A stretch of DNA of 64,000 nt. Source: Mesorhizobium sp. 1M-11 (GTDB taxonomy: Bacteria; Pseudomonadota; Alphaproteobacteria; Rhizobiales; Rhizobiaceae). The translations under genes and the position numbers were made by a program. Numbering within the stretch: the stretch's first letter is position 1; each line of letters starts with the position of its first letter. This document shows positions 48,509 through 57,302 of this stretch, piece after piece. Below the pieces are notes generated by a model. That model ran no database searches and was not told the origin of the DNA. It saw only the letters and a list, made by a program, of their open reading frames with translations. The stretch lies in NCBI RefSeq assembly GCF_001303895.1, contig NZ_LJSD01000011.1, positions 434,001 to 498,000 on the forward strand, in the 5' to 3' direction.

Positions 48509-50686
48509 CTAGGCGGCGCCCTGCTTGGCCTTCAGTTCGAGGCGGCGCTTGTGCAGCACCGGCTCGGTGTAGCCGTTCGGTTGGTCGCGGCCCTTGAACA
48601 CCAGGTCGCAGGCGGCGCGGAAGGCGATCGACTGGTCGAAATCCGGAGCCATCGGGCGATAGCTCGGATCGCCCACGTTCTGCGTGTCGACGATGACCGC
48701 CATGCGCTGCAGCGAATCCAGCACCTGAATGTGCGAGCAGATGTCGTGATGCAGCCAGTTGGCGATGTGCTGCGAGGAGATGCGCAGCGTGGCGCGGTCT
48801 TCCATCAGGCCGACATCGTTGATGTCGGGCACCTTGGAGCAGCCGACGCCCTGGTCGATCCAGCGCACGACATAGCCGAGGATGCCTTGCGCGTTGTTGT
48901 CGATCTCGCGCTGGATCTCGTCCGGCGTCCAGTTCGGGCGCTTGACCACCGGCACGGTCAGGATGTCGTCGAGCCTGGCCTTCGGCCGGCTCTTCAGGCC
49001 TTCCTGCACGGCGTGCACGTCGACCTTGTGGTAGTGCGTGGCATGCAGCGTCGCCGCCGTCGGCGACGGCACCCAGGCGGTGTTGGCGCCGGCCTTGGGG
49101 TGAGCGATCTTCTGTTCCAGCATCGCCGCCATCAGGTCGGGCATCGCCCACATGCCCTTGCCGATCTGGGCATGGCCGGCGAGACCGCACTCCAGACCGG
49201 TGTCGACGTTCCAGTTCTCATAAGCCGAGATCCAGGCGGCCTGCTTCATGTCGCCCTTGCGCAGCATGGCGCCGGCTTCCATGGAGGTGTGGATCTCGTC
49301 GCCGGTGCGATCCAGGAAGCCGGTGTTGATGAACACCACACGCTCTTTGGCTGCACGGATACATTCCTTGAGGTTGACCGTGGTACGCCGCTCCTCGTCC
49401 ATGATGCCCATCTTGATGGTGTTGGGCTTCATGCCGATCAGTTTCTCGACGCGGTCGAAGATCTCGACGGCGAAGGCGACCTCCTCCGGCCCGTGCATCT
49501 TCGGCTTGACGACATAGACCGAACCTTCGCGCGAATTGGCGCGACGACCGTTCTCACCGACGTCGTGCAGCGCGATCAATGCGGTGATCGCGGCATCCAT
49601 GATGCCTTCCGGCACTTCCGCGCCATCGGAGAGCAGGATGGCCGGATTGGTCATCAGGTGGCCGACATTGCGCACCAGCATCAGCGAGCGGCATTTTGCC
49701 AGGAAAGTCGAGCCATCCGGCGCGGTGTAGTCAAGGTCGGGATTGAGCTTGCGGGTGAAGGTCTTGCCGCCCTTGGTCACCTCCTCGGCAAGGTCGCCCT
49801 TCATCAGGCCGAGCCAATTGCGGTAGACGACGACCTTGTCCTCGGCATCGACCGCCGCGACCGAATCCTCGCAATCCATGATGGTGGTGAGTGCCGATTC
49901 CAGCCAGACGTCGGAAATATGGGCCGCATCGTTCTTGCCGATGGTCGAGCTGGGATCGATCAGGATCTCTATGTGCAGGCCGTTGTTGGCGAGCAGGAAC
50001 TGGCCGGGGCTGGCAGCCTCGCCGAGATAGCCCACGAACTGCTCCGGCCGCTTCAGGCCGGTGGTACGGCCGCCATTGAGCGACACACGCAGCGCGCCGG
50101 CATTGACGGTGAAGGAACGCGCATCCTGCCAGGCAGCACCATCCAGCGGTGCGGCCTCGTTCAGGAAATCGCGCGCCCAGGCGATCACCTTCTCGCCGCG
50201 CTTCGGGTTGTAGTGTTTGCCTTTCTCGGCGCCGTCGGTCTCGGGAATGGCGTCGGTGCCGTAGAGCGCATCATAGAGCGAACCCCAGCGCGCGTTGGCG
50301 GCGTTCAGCGCATAACGCGCATTCATCACCGGCACGACGAGCTGCGGGCCGGCGACGACGGCGATCTCGGGGTCGACATTGTCGGTGGAGACGCTGAAGG
50401 CCGGGCCTTCGGGCAGCAGATAGCCGATCTCCTTCAGGAAGTCCTTGTAGGCAGCGATATCGACCGGCGCGCCATTGTCGCGATACCAGCGGTCGATCTT
50501 TTCCTGGAAGTCGTCGCGTTTCTTCAGCAGCGCGCGGTTTTTCGGCGCGAGATCGTGCACCAGTTTGGAAAAGCCGGCCCAGAAGTCGGCGGCGTTCACG
50601 CCGGTACCGGCAACTGCCTCATTGGCAACGAAGTCATGCAGTTCGCGAGCGATCTGCAATCCGGCGATCTCGATCCGATCGGTCAT
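48509..50686 (-). CDS. glcB: Malate synthase G
   Basis: This is a 725-residue enzyme condensing glyoxylate and acetyl-CoA to malate, the expected length of the G isoform. It begins [19 protein letters not shown]. Markers are [23 protein letters not shown], the MHGPEEVAF and [15 protein letters not shown] segments, [15 protein letters not shown], and the terminal [15 protein letters not shown]. An upstream reading to 50809 runs through the leader hairpins and was discarded. It serves glyoxylate assimilation. Confidence 0.97.
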   Translation of the reverse strand: MTDRIEIAGLQIARELHDFVANEAVAGTGVNAADFWAGFSKLVHDLAPKNRALLKKRDDFQEKIDRWYRDNGAPVDIAAYKDFLKEIGYLLPEGPAFSVSTDNVDPEIAVVAGPQLVVPVMNARYALNAANARWGSLYDALYGTDAIPETDGAEKGKHYNPKRGEKVIAWARDFLNEAAPLDGAAWQDARSFTVNAGALRVSLNGGRTTGLKRPEQFVGYLGEAASPGQFLLANNGLHIEILIDPSSTIGKNDAAHISDVWLESALTTIMDCEDSVAAVDAEDKVVVYRNWLGLMKGDLAEEVTKGGKTFTRKLNPDLDYTAPDGSTFLAKCRSLMLVRNVGHLMTNPAILLSDGAEVPEGIMDAAITALIALHDVGENGRRANSREGSVYVVKPKMHGPEEVAFAVEIFDRVEKLIGMKPNTIKMGIMDEERRTTVNLKECIRAAKERVVFINTGFLDRTGDEIHTSMEAGAMLRKGDMKQAAWISAYENWNVDTGLECGLAGHAQIGKGMWAMPDLMAAMLEQKIAHPKAGANTAWVPSPTAATLHATHYHKVDVHAVQEGLKSRPKARLDDILTVPVVKRPNWTPDEIQREIDNNAQGILGYVVRWIDQGVGCSKVPDINDVGLMEDRATLRISSQHIANWLHHDICSHIQVLDSLQRMAVIVDTQNVGDPSYRPMAPDFDQSIAFRAACDLVFKGRDQPNGYTEPVLHKRRLELKAKQGAA

Positions 50687-51074
50687 ATATACAGTCTCCA
50701 GAAATGCCGCCTGGGAGCGAGGCGGCAAAGCAGGTTCCGCAAAATGTTCCACGGTTTTGCGGCGGGAACCTGCGACGAATAACAAGCCTAACCAACGCTG
50801 CGTGACCACGCATCGTCAGGATGGGGCGGGCTTTGGCATGTCAGCGCCGCCCGGTCAATTCGTCGTCAGTCGCAAACCGGGTGTCGCAGCAGAACAATCG
50901 ATTTAGTGCCACGGCAGGACGGCTCGGCATGTTCGGCCGCCCCGCCCGCAGACCCGGTGCGTTTGTATCGCCAGCGTTCCGGAATGGATCCCCGACACTC
51001 TCCGGAACATCGCAGAACGAGCTTCTACAGACCGTTCTAGTCAGTCTTACGCGATTGCCGGCCCGGTGGCGCCC
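50687..51074. other. 388-bp gap between glcB and hyuA-like gene
   Basis: No gene is supported; the open frames here are short and unconserved in character. The glcB-proximal part carries two hairpins (50706-50773). The rest should hold the glcB promoter and the end of the hyuA-like transcript. Confidence 0.4.
50706..50773 (-). promoter_or_regulatory. Structured leader of glcB
   Basis: Two inverted repeats lie 20-90 nt upstream of the glcB ATG: GCCGCCT/AGGCGGC (50706-50726) and a longer one with arms GCAGGTTCC-GCAAAA (50730-50744) and TTTTGC...GGAACCTGC (50755-50773). On the transcript they would fold just before the ribosome-binding site. No known riboswitch class was recognised. Confidence 0.5.
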
Positions 51075-53108
51075 CTAAGCAGCGATACGCGGCCGGCCGG
51101 CGGCGGTGGCCACGACATGCGCCTCGATGAACATGCGCTGGCCCTCGACCACGGAAGCGCGGATATCCCGCGCGACGTCGATCTCGGCGGCATCGGTTCC
51201 CGCCTCGCCGGCGCGCAGGGCGACGAGCTTGCGCACATCGGCTTCCGCCTTGGCCATCGCGTCTTCCTCATTGATGAAGTCGCGCACGCCTTCTCCGGAC
51301 GAGACACGGAACAGGCCCTCCTTCGGCTGGCTGACGCGCGCTTCTGCCGTCACGCGCACCTGGCCGACCACGGCGCCGAGCGCATTGGCGACATCGGTAT
51401 CGACCGGCACCACGCACTCATTGCCGACCAGCGGGGCAAGTGCCGCATAATGCAGCGGGGCCGAGGCGCCGAGGCCGATCACCGGGCGATCAAGCGCCAC
51501 AGTCAGCCTTGCGATGCCGGGATGCGCGTCGACCGCGCGCTGCACCAGTGCATGCGCCACGGTGGCGGCACCATCCAGCCCGTCCTCCGCGAAGGCGGTC
51601 TCCAGGATGACTTCCGCCGAAACCCTGGTCAGCGCCACCAGCACCCGCTCCGAGATCTCCTCGGGCGAGGCGGCGATCGCCTGGCCGCGCCCGTCCTTGC
51701 GGCGAGCCAAGAGCTCGGCGCCGAGGCGGGCGGCACGAGCATCCCAATTGGCCTGCTTGCCCAGCGTGTGCGCCGCATCCGAGGGCGTGAAGCCGACGAC
51801 ATGCACCAGTCCGCGCGCCACGAGCCGGTTCAGCGTCGCATTCTGTGCATTGGAGGTGAGCAATCGGTCGATCGGCAACGGCACGCCGCCGATCGCCTCG
51901 TAGAGTTTCGCCTCGGGCGCGGTCAGCCCCGCCGCCAGCCGCTCCGGTACGCCGGTGCGCACGGCAAAGCGTCCGTCCATGCGGCCGGGGTTCGGCGCGC
52001 GCAACTGCCGCTCCAGTTCAGCCATCACCGCCTCGCCATGGGCAAGGCCGGCCAGCGCCAACGGCACGACGCGGCGGGGGCCAAGCAGGATCTTCGGCGA
52101 AAGCCCGCCCTCTTCCAGCGTCACTTCCGAATCGCCACCGAGGCCAAAAGTGCGCATGGCGACGGCTTCAACCATGGTGCGGAAGCCGCCGACGGTTGCG
52201 CCTTCCGGGTCGAGGCGCGGGCGGCCCTTGTCGAGCACGGCCACATCCGTCGTGGTGCCGCCGATGTCGGAGACGACGGCGTCGTCCAGTCCGGTCATAT
52301 GGCGGGCGCCGACCAGCGAAGCGGCAGGCCCGGAAAGAATGGTCTCGATCGGCCGCTGACGCGCGAAAGCGGCCGACACGAGTGCGCCGTCGCCGCGCAC
52401 CACCATCAAGGGGGCAGCGATGCCGCGCTCGATCAGAAACCCTTCCGTCGCCGCGACCAGCCGGTCGATCATGGCGATCAGCCGCGCATTGAGCAAAGTG
52501 GTCAGCGCTCGGCGCGGCCCGCCGAGCTTCGACGACAATTCATGGCTGGAGGTGACCGGCAGGCCGGTTACTTCGCGGATCAGCTCGCGCGCGGCGAGCT
52601 CATGGGCGGGATTGCGGGTGGCGAAATAGGCGCAGACCGCGAAGCCCGAAACGGAACGGCCAAGCTCCGGCAGCGCCGCTTCCAGCTCGGAAAGGTCGAG
52701 GGCCGCCGCATTGCCGTGCACGTCATGCCCGCCGGGGCAGAAAAACACCGGATCGGTGCCGAGCGCCGTCTTCAAACCATCGCGCTCGAGATCGGCCTGG
52801 CCGAAGCCGATCATGATCAGGGCCACGCGCCCGCCCTGCCCTTCCACCAGAGCATTGGTGGCGAGCGTCGTCGACATCGAGACAAGCTTGATCGAGGCGG
52901 GATTGGCGCCGGTCTGTTCCAGCACCTGCCCGACTGCTCCGGAAATGCCGACGGCAAGGTCATGCCGCGTGGTCAGCGACTTCGCCTTGGCGACTACGGT
53001 GCCTTTGTCACCCGTGTCCGACCATAGGACCGCATCGGTATAGGTGCCGCCGGTATCGATACCAAGGAAAAGCGGAGCGGAGGAGGAAACAGTCACGGCG
53101 AGACCCAA
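51075..53108 (-). CDS. HyuA-type hydantoinase/oxoprolinase subunit
   Basis: This is a 677-residue protein of the ATP-dependent hydantoinase/5-oxoprolinase/acetone-carboxylase beta-type family. The phosphate-1 motif FLGIDTGGTYTDAVLW opens the ASKHA domain, followed by STTLATNALVEGQGG and the second phosphate motif VVSDIGGTTTDVAVLD near residue 275. No HyuB partner is adjacent, so the substrate (hydantoin, oxoproline or other lactam) is unclear. The start is uncertain: TTG at 53108 or GTG at 53096, neither with a good ribosome-binding site. Confidence 0.82.
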   Translation of the reverse strand: MGLAVTVSSSAPLFLGIDTGGTYTDAVLWSDTGDKGTVVAKAKSLTTRHDLAVGISGAVGQVLEQTGANPASIKLVSMSTTLATNALVEGQGGRVALIMIGFGQADLERDGLKTALGTDPVFFCPGGHDVHGNAAALDLSELEAALPELGRSVSGFAVCAYFATRNPAHELAARELIREVTGLPVTSSHELSSKLGGPRRALTTLLNARLIAMIDRLVAATEGFLIERGIAAPLMVVRGDGALVSAAFARQRPIETILSGPAASLVGARHMTGLDDAVVSDIGGTTTDVAVLDKGRPRLDPEGATVGGFRTMVEAVAMRTFGLGGDSEVTLEEGGLSPKILLGPRRVVPLALAGLAHGEAVMAELERQLRAPNPGRMDGRFAVRTGVPERLAAGLTAPEAKLYEAIGGVPLPIDRLLTSNAQNATLNRLVARGLVHVVGFTPSDAAHTLGKQANWDARAARLGAELLARRKDGRGQAIAASPEEISERVLVALTRVSAEVILETAFAEDGLDGAATVAHALVQRAVDAHPGIARLTVALDRPVIGLGASAPLHYAALAPLVGNECVVPVDTDVANALGAVVGQVRVTAEARVSQPKEGLFRVSSGEGVRDFINEEDAMAKAEADVRKLVALRAGEAGTDAAEIDVARDIRASVVEGQRMFIEAHVVATAAGRPRIAA

Positions 53109-53201
53109 GCAAGACAGTCGTTGCCCGGGCTTTAGACCATGACAGCCTGTCGCGAAAGACGGATGGGCTGGGCCAGAGACTGGCTTGAGACCCGCAGGCG
53201 C

Positions 53202-53387
53202 CTAGGCTGGACCGCGTTTCTGCTGAGCGGCTTCCTCAAGTTCCTGGCTGAGCGGCTTGATGGAAGGATCGAGTGGTTCGGCAGCAGTCTCGGGCGCGGC
53301 AGTCCTGATCGGAGCCGGCGGCACTGGCCGACCGGACGCGCAGGCACATAACAGAAGGAGCGGAATCAGGGTGAAAAGTCGAACCAT
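53202..53387 (-). CDS. Small putative lipoprotein
   Basis: This is a 61-residue protein with a lipoprotein signal, MVRLFTLIPLLLLCACASG, giving a lipobox of LLLC or LCAC. The mature part is Pro/Ala/Glu-rich (RPVPPAPIRTAAPETAAEPLDPSI) with a short predicted helix (SQELEEAAQQKRG). It lies 93 bp upstream of the hyuA-like gene on the same strand. Function unknown. It is the last gene with host-like base composition before the foreign island. Confidence 0.55.
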   Translation of the reverse strand: MVRLFTLIPLLLLCACASGRPVPPAPIRTAAPETAAEPLDPSIKPLSQELEEAAQQKRGPA

Positions 53388-53570
53388 GGCGTGCCATTAT
53401 AGCCTGAGCAGAAAAGAGCAATCTAATCACCTGTATCGTGAGGTTCAGAGAGCTTGAAGCTCAGGCCTCTTTTAACAAAATTGAACCCATTGAGCTCCCC
53501 ACCAATATCAAACGCTAGACAACCACCCAGCGGCGAGCAATAAGTACTTGAAAGAGGATGAGGTTAAAAA

Positions 53571-54626
53571 TTGGAACGCAGAGTATCCACTCAAGACCTA
53601 ACGTGGTTCTTGGACTTAAACCGCATAGAACAGCTCAATCTTGACCCTCCGTATCAACGAAGAAGCGTATGGACACCCAACGATCGACGCTTCTTCTTAG
53701 ACACAATCTTTAGAAACTACCCATCCCCGGCAATTTTTTTGCACAAAGACATAGCAGAGAATGGCGCGACAACGTATCATGTCGTAGATGGAAAGCAGAG
53801 ACTTCAAACAATACTATTGTTCGTTAATAATAAAATTCGGATCGCGCAGAATTTTGGTGACGAGCGACTTAATAATAAACGATGGAAAGACCTTGAGAAA
53901 CAAAATGATTTAAAGCACAGCTTTTGGAATTACCAGATAACCGTCGAGGTTATTGACATCAGAGGCGGAGAGCTGGTCAATGCGGTCTTCGATCGCCTAA
54001 ATAGAAACTCAAGAAAGCTGATGCCTCAAGAGCTTCGTCATGCGAAGTATGATGGATGGTTTATAACGGCAGTCGAGACAGAGACTGAGGCCGATCTCTG
54101 GAGAAACATCGGATTAACGAGCCGTGCTCGATCGAAGAGAATGACTGATGTACAATTCATGTCAGAACTCTTTGGTATCATTCTCCGAAAAGAGATCCAT
54201 GGTTTCGATCACGAGTATATTGAAAATCTTTATGCAGACTATGATGACATCGATGACAATGCGGCATTCTCCGAAGAAGATTTCCTTACGGAATTCAATC
54301 GAGTAAAGGACACAATCGCCAAGATTGAAGCTAAAAATAAATCGATAAGCAATTGGGCCAAAGGGTTTGGAAATCTATACAGTATTTGGGGCGCGGTATC
54401 CCTAATACAGAACCTTCCAGATATAGACACTTTGTCAGTTCGATTTGACGAATTTATGAAACGAGTCGACGAGCTCGGGAAGCTACAGCCAGGAGCAAAA
54501 ATCCCCGAAGGCAACGCCTATCAAATCGCCGCAAAGTATCGGGAAGCCTCCAGGGGTGCGAGCACCGAGGGCCCACAAAGGACCGCTCGCCATGAAGCTC
54601 TCAGGATTGCTCTATTACAACAATGA
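53571..54626 (+). CDS. DUF262 (GmrSD N-domain/ParB-like) protein
   Basis: This is a 351-residue protein from a TTG start preceded by GAGGATGAGG. The DUF262 signature is clear: IEQLNLDPPYQRRSVWTPNDRRFFLDTIFRN, HVVDGKQRLQTILLFV (DGKQR motif near residue 75), and FDRLNRNSRKLMPQELRHAKY. DUF262 is the nucleotide-dependent module of type IV restriction enzymes such as GmrSD, but the usual C-terminal DUF1524 HNH nuclease is missing; the last ~150 residues show no H-N-H. Base composition is visibly AT-richer than its neighbours. The stop overlaps the next gene's start (ATGA). Confidence 0.85.
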   Translation: MERRVSTQDLTWFLDLNRIEQLNLDPPYQRRSVWTPNDRRFFLDTIFRNYPSPAIFLHKDIAENGATTYHVVDGKQRLQTILLFVNNKIRIAQNFGDERLNNKRWKDLEKQNDLKHSFWNYQITVEVIDIRGGELVNAVFDRLNRNSRKLMPQELRHAKYDGWFITAVETETEADLWRNIGLTSRARSKRMTDVQFMSELFGIILRKEIHGFDHEYIENLYADYDDIDDNAAFSEEDFLTEFNRVKDTIAKIEAKNKSISNWAKGFGNLYSIWGAVSLIQNLPDIDTLSVRFDEFMKRVDELGKLQPGAKIPEGNAYQIAAKYREASRGASTEGPQRTARHEALRIALLQQ

Positions 54627-55594
54627 AAGTCCAAGCATCAGTCCGGCACTTATACGACGAGCAACTAGCCCTCAACACGCCTTTGTCCACATACGTGGAC
54701 CAGATGATGCTCGGCATTAAGAACACACGCTGGCACTATGAAAGCCGCGTTAAAGCAATTGAGAGCTTTGCCGTCAAATTGGAAAGCGGTCGCGTACGCG
54801 ATCCTCGATCACTCGAAGATTTCTTAGCGTGCACACTGGTTGTGCCAACAAAGGCTGACATTGACAAAGCGATTTCCGCAGTGCGCTCTAAATTTACCAT
54901 CAGATATCGCAGGCCCCCAAAAGACGGACAGACACACAAATCTGCTGATGCTTTCCCGTTTGATGATGTACGCCTCTATTGCATCGCAAAAGCAGACAAA
55001 ACAGCACCACCCAGGGCGTTTGACAACATCATCTTTGAGATACAAATTAAAACATTCTTGCAACACGCTTGGGGCATAGCAACTCACGATTTTACATACA
55101 AAACCGACAAAGTTTCTTGGGGAAAAGATCGTATCGTCGCTCACCTAAAAGCTGCGATCGAACACGTTGAATTGTCCCTTCACGAAGCCGCTACGCTATC
55201 AGCAAGCTCAATTGTTGCGCTCACGAATAGAGAATCTACCGCACTGTCTGAGACGATCGATGTTTTGAAAAAATATTGGGACCGCTCTGATTTGCCAGAA
55301 AATCTAAAAAGCACCGCAAGAACAATTACAGAGATAAACTCGATTCTAAAGTATGATATAAGAAAACTAGACGATATAATATCCGCCTTTAAAACTCACT
55401 CCAAAGGAATGCCTTTGAACTTATCACCTTACAGCGCGATAATTTCCGCTATACTCCATTCAGACGCGACTTACTTTGATGCCAGCCTCTCGGCTGGACC
55501 CGAAAATTTTACAGTTTTTATTACTCCGGAGATCGCGCTCCCTCCAGGCTTTCCTAGCCCAAAGGCCGCAAGAAAGCTAATTAAGTTAGCGTAG
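54623..55594 (+). CDS. RelA/SpoT-domain nucleotidyltransferase-like protein
   Basis: This is a 323-residue protein. Residues ~30-190 resemble the RelA/SpoT synthetase fold: ESRVKAIESFAVKLESGRV, LEDFLACTLVV (metal-binding Asp position), and IIFEIQIKTFLQHAWGIATHDFTYK (the EIQIKT Glu). The usual GYxSxH guanine-binding stretch is replaced by FPFDDVRLY, so base or acceptor specificity may differ. The C-terminal ~120 residues are helical and unrecognised. It is translationally coupled to the DUF262 gene and convergent with the methylase (14-bp overlap). A toxic or abortive-infection role is inferred. Confidence 0.8.
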   Translation: MKVQASVRHLYDEQLALNTPLSTYVDQMMLGIKNTRWHYESRVKAIESFAVKLESGRVRDPRSLEDFLACTLVVPTKADIDKAISAVRSKFTIRYRRPPKDGQTHKSADAFPFDDVRLYCIAKADKTAPPRAFDNIIFEIQIKTFLQHAWGIATHDFTYKTDKVSWGKDRIVAHLKAAIEHVELSLHEAATLSASSIVALTNRESTALSETIDVLKKYWDRSDLPENLKSTARTITEINSILKYDIRKLDDIISAFKTHSKGMPLNLSPYSAIISAILHSDATYFDASLSAGPENFTVFITPEIALPPGFPSPKAARKLIKLA

Positions 55595-57272
55595 CCGCAA
55601 TGGTTTTCTCATAGGCAATCTCAATTGCAGAATTCAAGTCGTCAACCGAAGCAATAGCCTCGATAAGTATTTTGGGATTCGGCAACGGAAGAAACCTCAG
55701 CAACTTTGTACTGACAGTCGCCGTTCCAGAGATCCTTCTATACATTCTATCGACGGCATCACTGTTCAACAGACTCATCAAGATGCCCAACGAGAGAGAT
55801 GATGTCCCCGGAACCGACTCTTCGATAATAATTGTATGATTCTCGCCAACAAATCCGCCATATTTATCAATAATTTCATTAGAAACGCGCCCGACTATGA
55901 GCCTTCGCAATTGATGCTTATTCGTTGTGCGCTGAATCATCAGCGCCGCTCTACGAACAACGCCTGGGCTCGTCGGAGATATTTTTACGAAGTGAAAATC
56001 TCCTTCAGCTCCGGATGTTTTTTTGCGTTTTGCAAGACTGATATCGACATCAGCCTTGATATTCTCTGCCCAAATAAGTGGAAATTCACCTTCCTCAGGA
56101 ATTTTTCCGCTTACAAGCTTTTCTTTGTTTCTGTTCCAAACGAAATACCCAGTCCGTACAATATACCCATAGTCTGATAGAGTATAAAATCGCCTGTCAA
56201 AAAAAGATGTGTTCGACAGAAATCTCGATTTTTTCTCAAAGGGTAAAATCCAAACACCGTCAGAATCAGAAGGTATCTCAATTTCTCCCACCAAATTTGA
56301 CTCCCCATTTTCTGCAATTAAATGAACGCTAGGCAAAATTTCCCTTTTATCTTCTTTTCTTTTTTTCTTCCTAAGAAACAAGATGCAGGTGTCTTGTACC
56401 ACATCCAAAAAGGTGTCCGATCTCTTTTGAATGAAGTCGACGCTTATTATGTCAGCTTCACCTCTGATAAATTGTCGAAGCTTCTTAAAGTACGGACCTC
56501 CGAGAAAACTGGTTGGAATTAACAGAGACACCAACCCTCCAGGCTTCGCTATCTTAATAGAAAGATAAACAAAAAGGGAATATGAGTTAACGTGACCGTC
56601 CGTAATAACGTCACTCCAGTATTTTATTCTTGAATCTTTAGACCTATACACCCGACCATAGGGTGGATTACTGACAACCGCATCAAACTTAGATTCCAGT
56701 TGATCCACCTGGGTAAGAGAATTCACTCTCCTTATGACGCCGGAAAGTACTGTTTCCTTCGTAACCCCCAAGGCATCCCCAATCAAGGCTGCAGAAAGAG
56801 ATGCCAAGCCAGGCTCAATTTCCAACCCAACAAGTGTATTCAAGCTTTTTATAATACTATCTCTATCAGACCCGAATTTATCTACTATCTTTTTTGCTAC
56901 AGGGACCAGGAACGCAGCTCCACCACAAGCTGGATCTATTACATATTGCTTACCTACATCGAGCCCTAGATCCACCAATTTCTCAACAATGTACTGCGAT
57001 ATTTCAGGAGGTGTAAAATAGGCAGAGAGACGCTGTCGGCGTTTCGCCGGCATCAGCTGGGCATACAACGCTCCAACTATATAATGGCGTTCCTCTTGAG
57101 ATGAATCCCTTAGGTATTCAATAGATGTCGCGGACATCCATGCTGGATACCGCCCCAAAAGGATATCCTCGCAGATCGTAAGGCGACGTTGAGAGGGGCC
57201 GTCTTCGAACCGCTGAATATCGGCTGCAAACTGCCTCGCGAATGTATGAAGCGCGAGCCTCGCCTGGCGCAT
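55581..57272 (-). CDS. Adenine-N6 DNA methyltransferase (Eco57I/HsdM-like)
   Basis: This is a 563-residue class I SAM methylase. SAYFTPPEISQYIVEKLVDLG precedes motif I VIDPACGGAAFLVPVAKKI near residue 115, and the catalytic motif IV is VSNPPYGRVY near 200, which marks exocyclic-amino adenine methylation. LIPTSFLGGPYFKKLRQFI is also typical. The C-terminal ~250 residues (ENIKADVDI...IIDKYGGFVGENHTIII) probably hold target recognition. No endonuclease domain was seen. It starts 30 bp downstream of lepA on the same strand and has AT-rich composition. Confidence 0.88.
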   Translation of the reverse strand: MRQARLALHTFARQFAADIQRFEDGPSQRRLTICEDILLGRYPAWMSATSIEYLRDSSQEERHYIVGALYAQLMPAKRRQRLSAYFTPPEISQYIVEKLVDLGLDVGKQYVIDPACGGAAFLVPVAKKIVDKFGSDRDSIIKSLNTLVGLEIEPGLASLSAALIGDALGVTKETVLSGVIRRVNSLTQVDQLESKFDAVVSNPPYGRVYRSKDSRIKYWSDVITDGHVNSYSLFVYLSIKIAKPGGLVSLLIPTSFLGGPYFKKLRQFIRGEADIISVDFIQKRSDTFLDVVQDTCILFLRKKKRKEDKREILPSVHLIAENGESNLVGEIEIPSDSDGVWILPFEKKSRFLSNTSFFDRRFYTLSDYGYIVRTGYFVWNRNKEKLVSGKIPEEGEFPLIWAENIKADVDISLAKRKKTSGAEGDFHFVKISPTSPGVVRRAALMIQRTTNKHQLRRLIVGRVSNEIIDKYGGFVGENHTIIIEESVPGTSSLSLGILMSLLNSDAVDRMYRRISGTATVSTKLLRFLPLPNPKILIEAIASVDDLNSAIEIAYEKTIAATLT

Positions 57273-57302
57273 TTTTGCACTTTCTGTTTCGCCGACGCGA
57301 CG

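Noticed and set aside
48488..50782. A 764-codon plus-strand frame opposite malate synthase
   Set aside because: Antisense of a full-length, motif-complete malate synthase G in GC-rich DNA.
53400..57302. Attachment-site direct repeats flanking the AT-rich island
   Set aside because: The two borders were compared by eye and no shared direct repeat or tRNA end was found, so no integration mechanism is proposed.
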